Source: DASZBX01 sp035943635
Lineage (GTDB): Bacteria > Actinomycetota > Actinomycetes > Streptomycetales > Catenulisporaceae
Length of the DNA: 64,000 nucleotides
Reading direction: 5' to 3'
NCBI GenBank assembly: GCA_035943635.1
Contig: DASZBX010000035.1
Location: 43,807 to 107,806, forward strand
Shown here: positions 51,430-59,946 of the stretch, one piece after another
Position numbering within the stretch: the stretch's first letter is position 1
How the letters are laid out: each line of letters starts with the position of its first letter
The notes under the pieces: generated by a model
Seen by the model: the letters and a program-made list of their open reading frames with translations, nothing else
Database searches by the model: none
Told to the model about the DNA's origin: nothing
Program-made: the position numbers and the translations under genes

Positions 51430-52209
51430 TTAGGCTAGCCCGGCGTTCAGGTTCACGCCGCCGTCGATCACCATGGTCTGCCCGGTGGTCCAGGCGGCGT
51501 CCGCCGAGCCCAGGTAGGCGACCGCGCCGGCGATGTCCTCGGGCAGGCCGAGCCGGCCGAGCGGGTAGCCCTTGGCCATCTCCGCCTCGTGCCCCTCGAA
51601 CAGTGCGGTGGCGAACACGGTCTTGACCACGGCCGGAGCCACCGCGTTGACCCGGATCCGGGGCGCGAGCTCGAACGCGAGCTGCTGGGTCAGGTTGATC
51701 AGGGCCGCCTTGCTCGCGCCGTAGGCCGCGATCCCGGGGGAGGCGCTCAGCCCGGCCGCCGAGGCCACGTTGACCACCGCGCCGCCGTGCTCGCCGAGCC
51801 AGGCCGCGTGCGCCGCCCGGACCCAGCCGAGCGCGCCGAACACGTTCACCTCGAAGGTCTTGCGCGCCGCGCCGAGGTCCACGCTGAGCAGCGGCCCGGC
51901 CGCCGGGTTGATCCCGGCGTTGTTGACCAGCAGGTCCAGCCGCCCGAAGGCGCGGATCGTCTCGGCCACCGCCTCGGCCTGGTGCTCGGGGTCGTCGGCC
52001 TTGCCGGGCACGCCGATCGCGTACTGCGGCCCGCCCAGCGCCTCGACCGCGGCCGCCAGCGCCTCGGCCTTGCGCGCGGTGACGCAGACCCTGGCCCCCT
52101 CGTCCACCAGCCGCCGGGCGATGCTCAGCCCGATCCCGCGACTGGCCCCGGTCACCAGCGCCACGGTGCCTTCGTATCTGTCCACGTGCAACCGCCGTCC
52201 GTTCGCCAC
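51430..52209 (-). CDS. Short-chain dehydrogenase/reductase (FabG-like)
   Basis: 259 residues. VALVTGASRGIGLSIARRL (NAD(P)-binding TGxxxGxG), LLVNNAGINPAAG, the catalytic Ser in VNVASAAGL and YGASK (Tyr-Lys) are all present, with TTGQTMVIDGG at the C terminus. It is on the same strand as the acyl-CoA dehydrogenase and TetR genes, with the nested palindrome between them. A role in fatty-acyl metabolism (3-hydroxyacyl-CoA or ketoacyl reduction) is likely from context. Confidence 0.9.
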   Translation of the reverse strand: MANGRRLHVDRYEGTVALVTGASRGIGLSIARRLVDEGARVCVTARKAEALAAAVEALGGPQYAIGVPGKADDPEHQAEAVAETIRAFGRLDLLVNNAGINPAAGPLLSVDLGAARKTFEVNVFGALGWVRAAHAAWLGEHGGAVVNVASAAGLSASPGIAAYGASKAALINLTQQLAFELAPRIRVNAVAPAVVKTVFATALFEGHEAEMAKGYPLGRLGLPEDIAGAVAYLGSADAAWTTGQTMVIDGGVNLNAGLA

Positions 52210-52474
52210 TTCGTCAGATATAAGAGTATGGGCGCGCGGCCGGCCGCGCCGGTCGGTCCGGGCCCGGCCCCGGGGTGGGGCGGGCAGAGCCGGCCGGATG
52301 GCTGACTGAGCGCTCGCTTAGCATTGCCGGGCGGTCGCGAGTTGTCAACGTCGGGGTGGGGTGGGGCGGACGGTGGTCGATGGGTGGAACGAGGGAAGCG
52401 GGGGCCACGAGACACGGGCTCGCCGCAGTGCTGCGGCGCGGCCACCACGCTGAGATGACTGAGAGGCACTGACA

Positions 52475-52954
52475 TTGAATCTGTGGGAGCGGGAGATCTT
52501 CCCCCGGCACAATGCGTTGGAACATCTTTCCCCGGTCACACGGCTGGCCTTCGCGGTCGAAGCGGTCGAATGGACACTGCGGACCTCTCCCGCGCAGATC
52601 CGGGACCAGCAGGCCGCACCATGGATCGAAGCGATGATGGCTGAAGCCCGAGCTGCGGTGTTCCTGGGGGCCGGTCGACTGTCGGCCCCGCAGGAACTGA
52701 TCGACCAGTTTGAGGAAGTCGACGAAGATGCCGACGAGATCGGCGTCTCCCAACTTCTGACGGCAATCGGCACGTGGTGTGAGCCGGAGCCGATGAGCGC
52801 GGAGACTCTCGAGGGAAGCCTCTTTTCGTGCTACGTGTTCTCGCAGCAACGCGAGACCCCCGAACCCGAAAGCCTGGAAGAGGAAGAGTCAAACGCCCGA
52901 TGCCGAGAAGTCATCGAACATCAGCATCGGCTGATCAGCCGAGCGGCGTCGTAG
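52475..52954 (+). CDS. Small acidic protein of unknown function
   Basis: 159 residues from TTG 52475 (GAGAGG eight bases upstream). Predicted all-helical and acidic, with FEEVDEDADEIG near residue 80 and EPESLEEEESNARC near the end. Lower GC and different codon use from its neighbours suggest a recent arrival. No family is recognised. Small acidic helical proteins can be immunity proteins, but no toxin is adjacent. Confidence 0.55.
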   Translation: MNLWEREIFPRHNALEHLSPVTRLAFAVEAVEWTLRTSPAQIRDQQAAPWIEAMMAEARAAVFLGAGRLSAPQELIDQFEEVDEDADEIGVSQLLTAIGTWCEPEPMSAETLEGSLFSCYVFSQQRETPEPESLEEEESNARCREVIEHQHRLISRAAS

Positions 52955-53012
52955 GCAAGAGCCGGAGTACGCGCGTTTGGCGCACATGTGACGGCGCGTG
53001 AAGAATGGCTGG

Positions 53013-53576
53013 ATGACGCCTCCGACCCTCATCGTCGTCAGCGGCCAGTCCGGCTCCGGCAAGACCACCCTGGCGCACGAAGCCGCCCGGGCGGTCGGTT
53101 GCCCGGCGATCTGCCGGGACGAGATCAAGGAGGGGATGGCGCACGCCACCCCCGGCTACCGGCCGAGCCCGGGCGACGAACTCGCGCGGCGGACGTTCGC
53201 GGCGTTCTTCGACGTCGTGACGCTGCTGCTGCGCGCTGGGACGACCGTGGTCGCGGAGGCGGCGTTCCAGGACAAGCTGTGGCGCCCGAACCTGGAGCCG
53301 CTCGTCGGCCTCGCCGAGATCCGGGTGATCCGGTGCATGACGGACCCGGCCGTCGCCCACGCCCGGATCGCACACCGGGCCGAGGCGAACCTTCGCCGGT
53401 CGGCCCATGACGACCGAGACCTGCTGCGCAGCCTGAGCACCGGCGAAGCGTCACTGGGCTCGTTCACGCCGATCTCCCTGGCCGCGCCCACGCTGCACGT
53501 CGACACGACAAACGGCTATGACCCCGGCATCGACGCCATAGTGGCCTTCATCAACGCTGCTCACGCCGATTTCTAG
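53013..53576 (+). CDS. Small P-loop kinase-like protein
   Basis: 187 residues. LIVVSGQSGSGKTTLAHEAA (Walker A) is followed by CRDEIKEGM and TTVVAEAAFQDKLW (Walker B-like), IRVIRCMTDPAVAHARI and a C-terminal LHVDTTNG. This is the zeta-toxin/chloramphenicol-phosphotransferase style of small nucleotide kinase. ATG 53013 is chosen, with a GTG start at 52998 also possible. Substrate unknown; no antitoxin-like partner is obvious. Confidence 0.75.
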   Translation: MTPPTLIVVSGQSGSGKTTLAHEAARAVGCPAICRDEIKEGMAHATPGYRPSPGDELARRTFAAFFDVVTLLLRAGTTVVAEAAFQDKLWRPNLEPLVGLAEIRVIRCMTDPAVAHARIAHRAEANLRRSAHDDRDLLRSLSTGEASLGSFTPISLAAPTLHVDTTNGYDPGIDAIVAFINAAHADF

Positions 53577-53724
53577 GTCCGGGGGCATCAAACCCTGTCT
53601 GACGCCCTGACTCCGAGGCCGATCCCGCCGCATCACTTTGCCCTCTGATACAACCTGCGCACGGCCCATGCGCATCCAGTCAATGCGTGTCAACCGCACG
53701 CGCGAATCGACCGGAGGGTTGTGC

Positions 53725-54344
53725 ATGGCGACGCCTACATACGAGGCCGAGTTTCTCGAGTACATCGCCGTTAAGACTCCTTGGCTGCGCCGGGTCGCCT
53801 TCCTCCTGTGCCAGGACTGGCATCGGGCGGACGATCTCGTGCAGACCGCGCTGACCAGGCTGTACGTCAACTGGCCCAAAGTCGCCCGGGCGCGGCATCC
53901 CGACGCCTACGCGCGGGCCACCCTGGTCAACTGCTTCCTCGCCGAGCAGCGGACCACCTGGTGGCGGCGGGTGGCGGTCCGCGGGGAGCCGGTCGAGCCG
54001 AATCCGCCGCCGCCCGGGCCCGATCCGGATCTGCGGTTGGACGTGCGGTCCGCGCCACGACCGAAGCGCAGGTCGGCACGCTCGACGGCCATGCCGTGCA
54101 GATGTACGTCTCCACATGGAGTCTCACGATGAACGGCGTCACGGGTGGTATCGCCAACCCGGGGACGTGCGGGGCGGGCGCTGCAGACGGCGTACTCGCC
54201 GACCAGGGAATCACGTCGTACGGAAGCGTCGCACTGGTCTGGCAAACCGCGTCGGGGATCAGCACCGAGATCTACTACCACTACGTGAACCAGAACCCGC
54301 CCGACGCGGCCACCATGCTGCACATGGCCGATACGGTCAAGTAA
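53725..54344 (+). pseudogene. ECF sigma factor (SigE-like) truncated and joined to the end of another gene
   Basis: From ATG 53725 (GGAGGG seven bases upstream) the frame encodes sigma region 2: EYIAVKTPWLRRVAFLLC, ADDLVQTALTRLYVNWPKV, HPDAYARATLVNCFLAEQR. It is good to about LRLDV (54045); region 4 is missing. A different frame then encodes TTEAQVGTLDGHAVQMYVS...ADTVK, stopping at 54344, which looks like the C terminus of a separate secreted or membrane protein, perhaps the anti-sigma or accessory gene that usually follows. One deletion removing the 3' end of the first gene and most of the second explains this. Confidence 0.7.
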
Positions 54345-54356
54345 GAGAACACGCCC

Positions 54357-54758
54357 GTGCCCTGGCCGTACAGCATCAGCCGTATGGGTACCTGGCTCGT
54401 GGAAGGTGCATCACAGGGAATGTATAAGGATATTGACCCTGCTCGCGGCCAACTGGCCCTGAAGCGAGGCGACCTCACTGTATCCATCGAGGTGGATTCC
54501 CCGGCTGACATGCCAGGGTGCCAACCGTCTGCTGGCGACTCGGGTCCTTCCGCCGGACTCGCGCGGACACTGAACCCGGCGTATCTGACCGCGACCAGGG
54601 TGATCAATGGGCTGACTTTCACCGTCATCGTCAGGTCGACTGATCGGCTCAGTCCGGCCGCCCTGAGCAAGATGGGCACCGCGGCGCAGATCTTGGACCG
54701 GATCACGTCATACGGCCCGAACCCGGCGGACTGGACCACTCACGTGATCCTGCCCTGA
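54357..54758 (+). CDS. Unidentified protein, probably a C-terminal remnant
   Basis: 133 residues from GTG 54357, which has no clear ribosome site or promoter. GTWLVEGASQGMYKDIDP and TRVINGLTFTVIVRS suggest a beta-rich domain without signal peptide. It directly follows the sigma-factor remnant and could be the surviving part of a further gene of that operon. No family is recognised. Confidence 0.4.
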   Translation: MPWPYSISRMGTWLVEGASQGMYKDIDPARGQLALKRGDLTVSIEVDSPADMPGCQPSAGDSGPSAGLARTLNPAYLTATRVINGLTFTVIVRSTDRLSPAALSKMGTAAQILDRITSYGPNPADWTTHVILP

Positions 54759-54783
54759 TCCAGGTCGACGGACCGCCCCCCGG

Positions 54784-54810
54784 CCCCCGGCGCTTGAACG
54801 GCGCCGGGGG
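54784..54810. terminator. Hairpin terminator between convergent genes
   Basis: CCCCCGGCGC (54784-54793) pairs perfectly with GCGCCGGGGG (54801-54810) across a 7-nt loop. It lies between the + strand remnant ending at 54758 and the - strand monooxygenase ending at 54862. Confidence 0.75.
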
Positions 54811-54861
54811 TCCGCCATGCGCATGCGTATGTGGGCGCGCCGATCGGCCCTCCGCCTGCAC

Positions 54862-55194
54862 CTACGCCTTGGGCCCGGACTGTTCGACGACCTCGAAGGA
54901 CCAGATCTGGGACGCGTGCGCGGCCGGGCGCGGGGGCTGGCCGTCCTCGGCGGTGTTGCCGCCGGCGTGGCCGCGGGCGAAGTCCTGGGAGGCGTGCCAC
55001 TTCTCGAAGTCCTCCTCGCTGCGCCAGCGGGTGTAGACGAGGTACTTGTCCGTGCCCTCGACCGGGCGCAGCAGTTCGAACCACTCGAAGCCGTCGCTGG
55101 CCTCGACCGCGCCGGCGCGGCCGGCGAAGCGCTGTTCGAGGGTGGCGCGGGACTCGGCCGTCACCGACAGGACATTGATCTTGACCACGGACAC
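54862..55194 (-). CDS. Antibiotic-biosynthesis monooxygenase / heme-degrading IsdG-like protein
   Basis: 110 residues, dimeric ferredoxin-like ABM fold. KINVLSVTAESRATLEQRFA leads in, FEWFELLRPV is central, and WRSEEDFEKWHASQDFARGH near residue 65 is the ABM signature, as in MhuD/IsdG. GTG 55194 has GAGGAG seven bases upstream. It may degrade heme or oxidise a quinone-type substrate. No iron-uptake gene is adjacent, so the heme role is only a possibility. Confidence 0.8.
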   Translation of the reverse strand: MSVVKINVLSVTAESRATLEQRFAGRAGAVEASDGFEWFELLRPVEGTDKYLVYTRWRSEEDFEKWHASQDFARGHAGGNTAEDGQPPRPAAHASQIWSFEVVEQSGPKA

Positions 55195-55671
55195 CGGGTT
55201 GCTCCTCGGGAACGGCGGGACGGCACGGCCGGTCGCCGTGCTCGAACTCAGCATAGGGCGGTCTGCGGGCCCGGCTGCTGCAAGAGTGGAAATGAGGGCC
55301 GTTGAGCCACCTGCGCGGGGGAGGTGACTCGTCCCGGCTGCGCCGTGCATGTTCCCGGCCTGCGACGAGTCGATGAGCAAATTACGCAAGATGATGGCAA
55401 ATGTGCAAAATAAAATCTGACTATTGCGGAACAGGTGGGGCGTGTCTCTGGTGTGCGTCACGTGCGTGTCATCGCGGCGTAACCGGACGGCCCAGCCCAC
55501 GGCCGGTCCGGGCGCGCCGCGCCGATCGGCACGCGTGCTCGGTGACCGGACCCCGGTGCGGACGGCGGTCCCGGCTGCCTGCGCCCTGCGCATCAAGAGA
55601 AAGGTCCGCCAACGCCACCGCGGCAACGCACCACGCCCGGCCCGCGGTTCACGGAAGAAGGCAATCGCCGA
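55195..55671. other. Intergenic region with an A/T-rich patch
   Basis: 477 bp between divergent genes. 55376-55425 is A/T-rich (for example GCAAATGTGCAAAATAAAA) and may hold the promoters. No credible gene is seen. Frames through it lack third-position GC bias. Confidence 0.35.
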
Positions 55672-56211
55672 ATGTCAGCGAACAGAGCCAGGAGACGCAA
55701 TCCGTTGCGTCTCCTGGCCAAAGCCACGGCCGCGATGCTCGCGGTTCCGCTGCTCACCGTCCTGGCGGCCGCACCCGCCCACGCGGCGTCGAGCCCCGGA
55801 GCGCCGGTGGCGTTCACCGAATACAACGCCGCCACCAGCTCCAACGTCACGACCAACGGCACGGTCCTCGCCCCGAACTACGACTTCGGCACCATCGAGT
55901 CCGAGGCCACCGGCTGCCAGGCGGTCGAGCTGCTCGGCGCGTCGGACTCGGTGTCCTCCGTGGTGGTGAATCTGCCGCCGTCTTCGTCGTGGGGTTCTCG
56001 TACCCAGACGTTCTCGGTCCTGGGCAGCACCAACGGCAGCACGTACTCGACCCTGGTCGGGTCCGCGACCTACACCTTCAACCCGGCGACGGGCAACACG
56101 GTGTCGATCACCCTGCCCGCGGGCACGAGCGACCGGTACGTGCAGCCGTCGTTCACCGCGAACAACGTGCAGAACGGCGCCCAGCTCTCGGAATTCCAGA
56201 TCTTCGGATAA
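55672..56211 (+). CDS. Small secreted discoidin/CBM-like protein
   Basis: 179 residues. An RARRRNP start and hydrophobic core end in AHA, a classical signal peptide of about 38 residues. The mature 140 residues are Ser/Thr/Asn-rich beta-sandwich in style, with VLGSTNGSTYSTL and a final QNGAQLSEFQIFG, resembling a lone F5/8-type carbohydrate-binding module. No catalytic domain is attached. It may bind cell-wall or environmental glycans. A strong terminator follows. Confidence 0.75.
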   Translation: MSANRARRRNPLRLLAKATAAMLAVPLLTVLAAAPAHAASSPGAPVAFTEYNAATSSNVTTNGTVLAPNYDFGTIESEATGCQAVELLGASDSVSSVVVNLPPSSSWGSRTQTFSVLGSTNGSTYSTLVGSATYTFNPATGNTVSITLPAGTSDRYVQPSFTANNVQNGAQLSEFQIFG

Positions 56212-56243
56212 CCGGGGCAAGCAGTAGACAGTAGGAATCAGTG

Positions 56244-56287
56244 CCCTGCGCGGGCCGGGTCGTGAAGCCCGGCCCGCGCAGGGTTTT
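56244..56287 (+). terminator. Strong rho-independent terminator
   Basis: CCCTGCGCGGGCCGGG (56244-56259) pairs perfectly over 16 bp with CCCGGCCCGCGCAGGG (56268-56283) across an 8-nt loop, and is followed by TTTTG. It ends the secreted-protein transcript and also lies at the 3' end of the convergent Nudix gene. Confidence 0.92.
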
Positions 56288-56313
56288 GACGTTGCCTGCT
56301 CAGGAGTTCCGGC

Positions 56314-57123
56314 TCACTGCGCGATCAGCTGCAGCGCCTTGTCGATATGCCGGATGTGCACGTCGAACATGTCGAGCTCTGCCATACCCGCCCGGGTCCG
56401 CCACGCCACGTCGACCGCGTCGTCCCCGGCGACCGGCTCGGTGTCGGCCAGGTACTCCTGGTCGCCGTGGATGAGCACGACGGTGTTCTCCATCCAGGCG
56501 TTCAGCGTGACCAGCTGCCCGGTGGACCGGTGGTACACGATCGTCTCGGCCTGCCCGCCGATCTTGGTCAGCCCGGTCTCCTCGCCCGCCTCCCGGCGCG
56601 CGGTGTCCTCGGCCGAGTGGTCGACCCGGTCGGCGAAACCGCCCGGCAGCGCCCACTTCCCGCCGCGCCGCCGCTTGATCAGCAGCAGCTCCAGCGGCTC
56701 GGTGCCGCGCCGGCGGTAGACGACCGGGTCGACCGTCGCGTTCGGGCCGTAGCGGTAGAAGAACCCGGTCCCGGTGGGCATCCCGATCCGCGGGTCCGCG
56801 AGCAGCTGGCGCCAGTCCGGGTGGACCGGCCGGCCGTACTGGTCCAGGGTGAACCCGTCGTCGAGCCAGCGCTGGGAGAGCTCGGCCGCGATCCGCGGGT
56901 GCTCCTCGCTCGGCACCTGCGGGTCCACCAGGTCCGGGTCGACCCCGCGCCGGTTGGGATGGTCGGCGACCTGCCACGGCCCGTCCGGCACGATCAGGGC
57001 CGGCCCGTCGGTGACCAGGCCGGGGGTGTCGAGATAGAGGCGGTCCTGCGGCGCGGGATAGCCCTCGAACGTGCCCTGCCCGACCAGTTTCGCGATCTGG
57101 TCGAGGTCGGCGGCTGTCAGCAT
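56314..57123 (-). CDS. Nudix hydrolase (ADP-ribose pyrophosphatase-like)
   Basis: 269 residues. The long N-terminal half (RLYLDTPGLVTDGPALIVPD) resembles NUDT9-type ADP-ribose hydrolases. The Nudix region reads WALPGGFADRVDHSAEDTARREAGEETGL, quoted here in parts: GGFADRVDHS then REAGEETG, so the REUxEExG core is intact but the preceding Glu spacing is unusual. Likely substrate is ADP-ribose or a related nucleoside diphosphate. It starts at ATG 57123, 116 bp beyond the sulfatase terminator. Confidence 0.85.
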   Translation of the reverse strand: MLTAADLDQIAKLVGQGTFEGYPAPQDRLYLDTPGLVTDGPALIVPDGPWQVADHPNRRGVDPDLVDPQVPSEEHPRIAAELSQRWLDDGFTLDQYGRPVHPDWRQLLADPRIGMPTGTGFFYRYGPNATVDPVVYRRRGTEPLELLLIKRRRGGKWALPGGFADRVDHSAEDTARREAGEETGLTKIGGQAETIVYHRSTGQLVTLNAWMENTVVLIHGDQEYLADTEPVAGDDAVDVAWRTRAGMAELDMFDVHIRHIDKALQLIAQ

Positions 57124-57238
57124 CTGTTCCTCCCCTGGGTCGGGGCCGGGCCCCGAAGCGCGGCGCCGCCCACCGGCGCCTACCTCCCGAGATTAGAGGA
57201 CGGAACCCCGGCTCTGACGGATAGTGCACAAGACGGAA

Positions 57239-57271
57239 CGGCCCGGTCCCGCACTGCCCGGGACCGGGCCG
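57239..57271 (-). terminator. Hairpin terminator after the arylsulfatase gene
   Basis: CGGCCCGGTCCCG (57239-57251) pairs perfectly with CGGGACCGGGCCG (57259-57271) across a 7-nt loop. On the - strand it is followed by TTCCGTCTTGTG. It lies 35 bp past the sulfatase stop. Confidence 0.8.
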
Positions 57272-57305
57272 CCGCGGCTCGGATCACTTCACCGCATCAG
57301 CCTGC

Positions 57306-59660
57306 CTACTCGCGCATCAGCATCAAGGCGGCTTCGCGTTCGAGGTCGACGTACGGTGTGCCGCTGACATTGACGGTGACCTGGCGTATGGTGCCGCCAA
57401 TGAACGTGTACGGCGCGGACCCGGGGAAGTCGTCCGTGACCGGTTCGCCGCCGTGCCGGCCGACGTAGACACCGGAACCGGCGATCGCGAACGCACCGAG
57501 CTGGGTCCTGATCGGCGCCGAGCCGACCTTGTGTTCCGCGTGGTACACGGTCAGGGTTCCGTAGGCGGCGTCCGGCCGCATCCCCTCCTTGTCGAAGGAC
57601 GCGGACAGGATGATGTTCTGACCGGTCGGGATGTCCTGGTCGCCGACGACCAGCTGCTCGACGCTGCCGACGAAGTTGTTGACGTACCGCAGCCGTCGGT
57701 CCTTGACGTACAGGGCGTGACCGCCGAAACGGGAACCCATGGCGAACAGCACGCCCTCGGCCTCGGGCGAGTCGATGTCGACCAGCGCGCCGATGGTGAA
57801 GGAACGGTTGCGGGTGTTGACCGCCTGCCACTCGGACACCGGCGCCGCGCCCGGGTAGTACACGTACTTGTCCCGCACCTCGGACAGCTGCGGGCGCGGG
57901 GTACTGAGGATCTCCACCGGGGAACGGTCGTCGAGCGGGAACGCCTGGTTCGCGCCGGCCTCGCTGAACCACAGGTTGATCAGCTCGCGCAGCTTCTCCG
58001 GGTGCTCGGCGGCCAGGTCGTGCACCTCGCTGCGGTCCACGTCGGTGTGGTAGAGCTCCCACTCGTCGGCGTTGAAGTGCCCCCAGCCGGAGATGGCCGG
58101 GTGCGTGGTGACCGCCTTCCAGCCCTCGTGCCAGATCGAGCGGGAGCCGAGCATGGAGTAGAACTGGGTCTTGCGCGGCGAGGGGACCGCAGGGTCGGCC
58201 AGCGTCGGGGCCATGCTCACACCGTCGAAGTGGCTCTGCACGTGCCCCTTGATGGTCGTCGGCGCCTCGACGCCCATCAGGTCCAGCAGGGTCGGCACGA
58301 TGTCCACTGCGTGGTGGTACTGCTCCCGGATCTCCCCGCGGGCCGGGGTGCCCTTGGGCCAGGAGATGATGCACGGGTCGCTGGTCCCGCCGTTGAACTC
58401 GTAGCGCTTCCACATCTTGAACGGCGTGTTGAACGCCATCGCCCACCCGTTGGGGTAGTGGTTGTACGTCTTGGGGCCGCCGAGGTCGTCGAGCTTGGCC
58501 AGGTTCTCGGCCATGTCGTCGGCGACGCCGTTGGCGAACTTCATCTCGTTGACCGACCCGTTGGGCCCGCCCTCGCCGCTGGCGCCGTTGTCCGAGACCA
58601 CCACGACGATGGTGTTGTCCAACTGGTCGATCTCCTCCAGGTAGTCCAGCAGCCGGCCGATCTGGTGGTCGGCGTGCGCCAGGAACCCGGCGTAGACCTC
58701 GGCCATCCGGGCGAACAGGCGCTTCTCGTCCGCGCTCAGCCCGTCCCACGGACGGGTGAAGTCCAGCTCGGGGAACGGCAGGTCGCCCGGCCCGGTCCGG
58801 GTGGCCGGGGTGCCGATCGGGTTGACCGGCGGCAGCTCGGTGCCCTTCGGGACGATGCCCATCTGCTTCTGTTGGGCCAGGACCTGCTCGCGCATCTTCT
58901 CGTAGCCCAGGTCGAAGCGGCCCTTGAACTTCTCGATCCACTCCTTGGGCGCGTGGTGCGGGGCGTGGCAGGCGCCGGGCGAGTAGTAGAGGAAGAACGG
59001 CTTGTCCGGCGCGATCGCCTTGCCGTCCTTGATGAACTCCAGCGCCTTGTCCGTGATGTCCTCGGTCAGGTGGTAGCCCTCTTCCGGGGTGCGCGGCTGC
59101 TCGACCGGGTGGTTGTCGTGGATCAGGTCCGGATACCACTGGTTGGTCTCCGCGCCGAGGAACCCGTACGAGCGCTCGAACCCGCGGCCGCTGGGCCAGT
59201 TGCGCCGGGTCGAGGCCAGGTTCATCTCGTCGGTCGGGCACAGGTGCCACTTGCCGACCATGTACGTGTTCCAGCCGCGCTGCCCGAGGATCTCCGAGAG
59301 CATCCCGTTCTCCGCCGGAATGGTGCCGCTGGCGTTGGGGAACCCGATCGCGGCCTCGGTGATGCAGGCCATGCTGTTGCGGGTGTGGTTGCGCCCGGTC
59401 AGCAGGCACGAGCGGGTCGGCGAGCACAGCGAGGTGGTGTGCCACTGGGTGTAGCGGGCCCCGGTCGCGGCGATCCGCTCGATGTTCGGGGTCTCGACCG
59501 GCCCGCCGTAGCAGGCCAGGGCGGAGAAACCGACGTCGTCGAGCACGATGTAGCACACGTTCGGCGCCCCGGGCGGGGCCTGCGGCGGCTCGAACGGGGC
59601 CCAGTCGGGCTGGGAGTCGCGGATGTCCACGTTGATGTTGCCCTTGAACGGCACGGCCAT
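57306..59660 (-). CDS. Arylsulfatase (formylglycine type)
   Basis: 784 residues from ATG 59660 (AAAGGGCG upstream). Metal ligands are in YIVLDDVGFSALACYGG (Asp41, Asp42) and VVVVSDNGASGEGG. The catalytic nucleophile motif is SLCSPTRSCLLTGR: Cys79-x-Pro-x-Arg, to be converted to formylglycine by an FGE enzyme not encoded here. VGKWHL is also present. A C-terminal domain of about 200 residues (from FTIGALVDIDSP) looks like a beta-sandwich. There is no signal peptide, so it is cytoplasmic or exported in an unusual way. It hydrolyses sulfate esters. Confidence 0.92.
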   Translation of the reverse strand: MAVPFKGNINVDIRDSQPDWAPFEPPQAPPGAPNVCYIVLDDVGFSALACYGGPVETPNIERIAATGARYTQWHTTSLCSPTRSCLLTGRNHTRNSMACITEAAIGFPNASGTIPAENGMLSEILGQRGWNTYMVGKWHLCPTDEMNLASTRRNWPSGRGFERSYGFLGAETNQWYPDLIHDNHPVEQPRTPEEGYHLTEDITDKALEFIKDGKAIAPDKPFFLYYSPGACHAPHHAPKEWIEKFKGRFDLGYEKMREQVLAQQKQMGIVPKGTELPPVNPIGTPATRTGPGDLPFPELDFTRPWDGLSADEKRLFARMAEVYAGFLAHADHQIGRLLDYLEEIDQLDNTIVVVVSDNGASGEGGPNGSVNEMKFANGVADDMAENLAKLDDLGGPKTYNHYPNGWAMAFNTPFKMWKRYEFNGGTSDPCIISWPKGTPARGEIREQYHHAVDIVPTLLDLMGVEAPTTIKGHVQSHFDGVSMAPTLADPAVPSPRKTQFYSMLGSRSIWHEGWKAVTTHPAISGWGHFNADEWELYHTDVDRSEVHDLAAEHPEKLRELINLWFSEAGANQAFPLDDRSPVEILSTPRPQLSEVRDKYVYYPGAAPVSEWQAVNTRNRSFTIGALVDIDSPEAEGVLFAMGSRFGGHALYVKDRRLRYVNNFVGSVEQLVVGDQDIPTGQNIILSASFDKEGMRPDAAYGTLTVYHAEHKVGSAPIRTQLGAFAIAGSGVYVGRHGGEPVTDDFPGSAPYTFIGGTIRQVTVNVSGTPYVDLEREAALMLMRE

Positions 59661-59946
59661 GGGTCTGTCGCCCTTTCGATGGTCCGGGGAACCGGCGCTC
59701 CGGCGCACCGGCGGTCTTTTCGGATCCTGACCGGTGGCGGGGCCGGTCGCACGGCGAGGCGGGGTGGTGGTGAGGGGAGGCGGGGCATCCGGGTGAGGCT
59801 CGGGGGTCGGTCCGGCGCTGCGCGGCGTTGTGCGGCTTCCTGCCGGGAGGGCCGGTTCGGCGCGCGCCTTCGTTTGCCCGGGGATAGGGTCCGAAGGTGG
59901 CATGAGACATCCCGACAGTGGGAACTTCGCCGGAGGGAGCTGCGCC

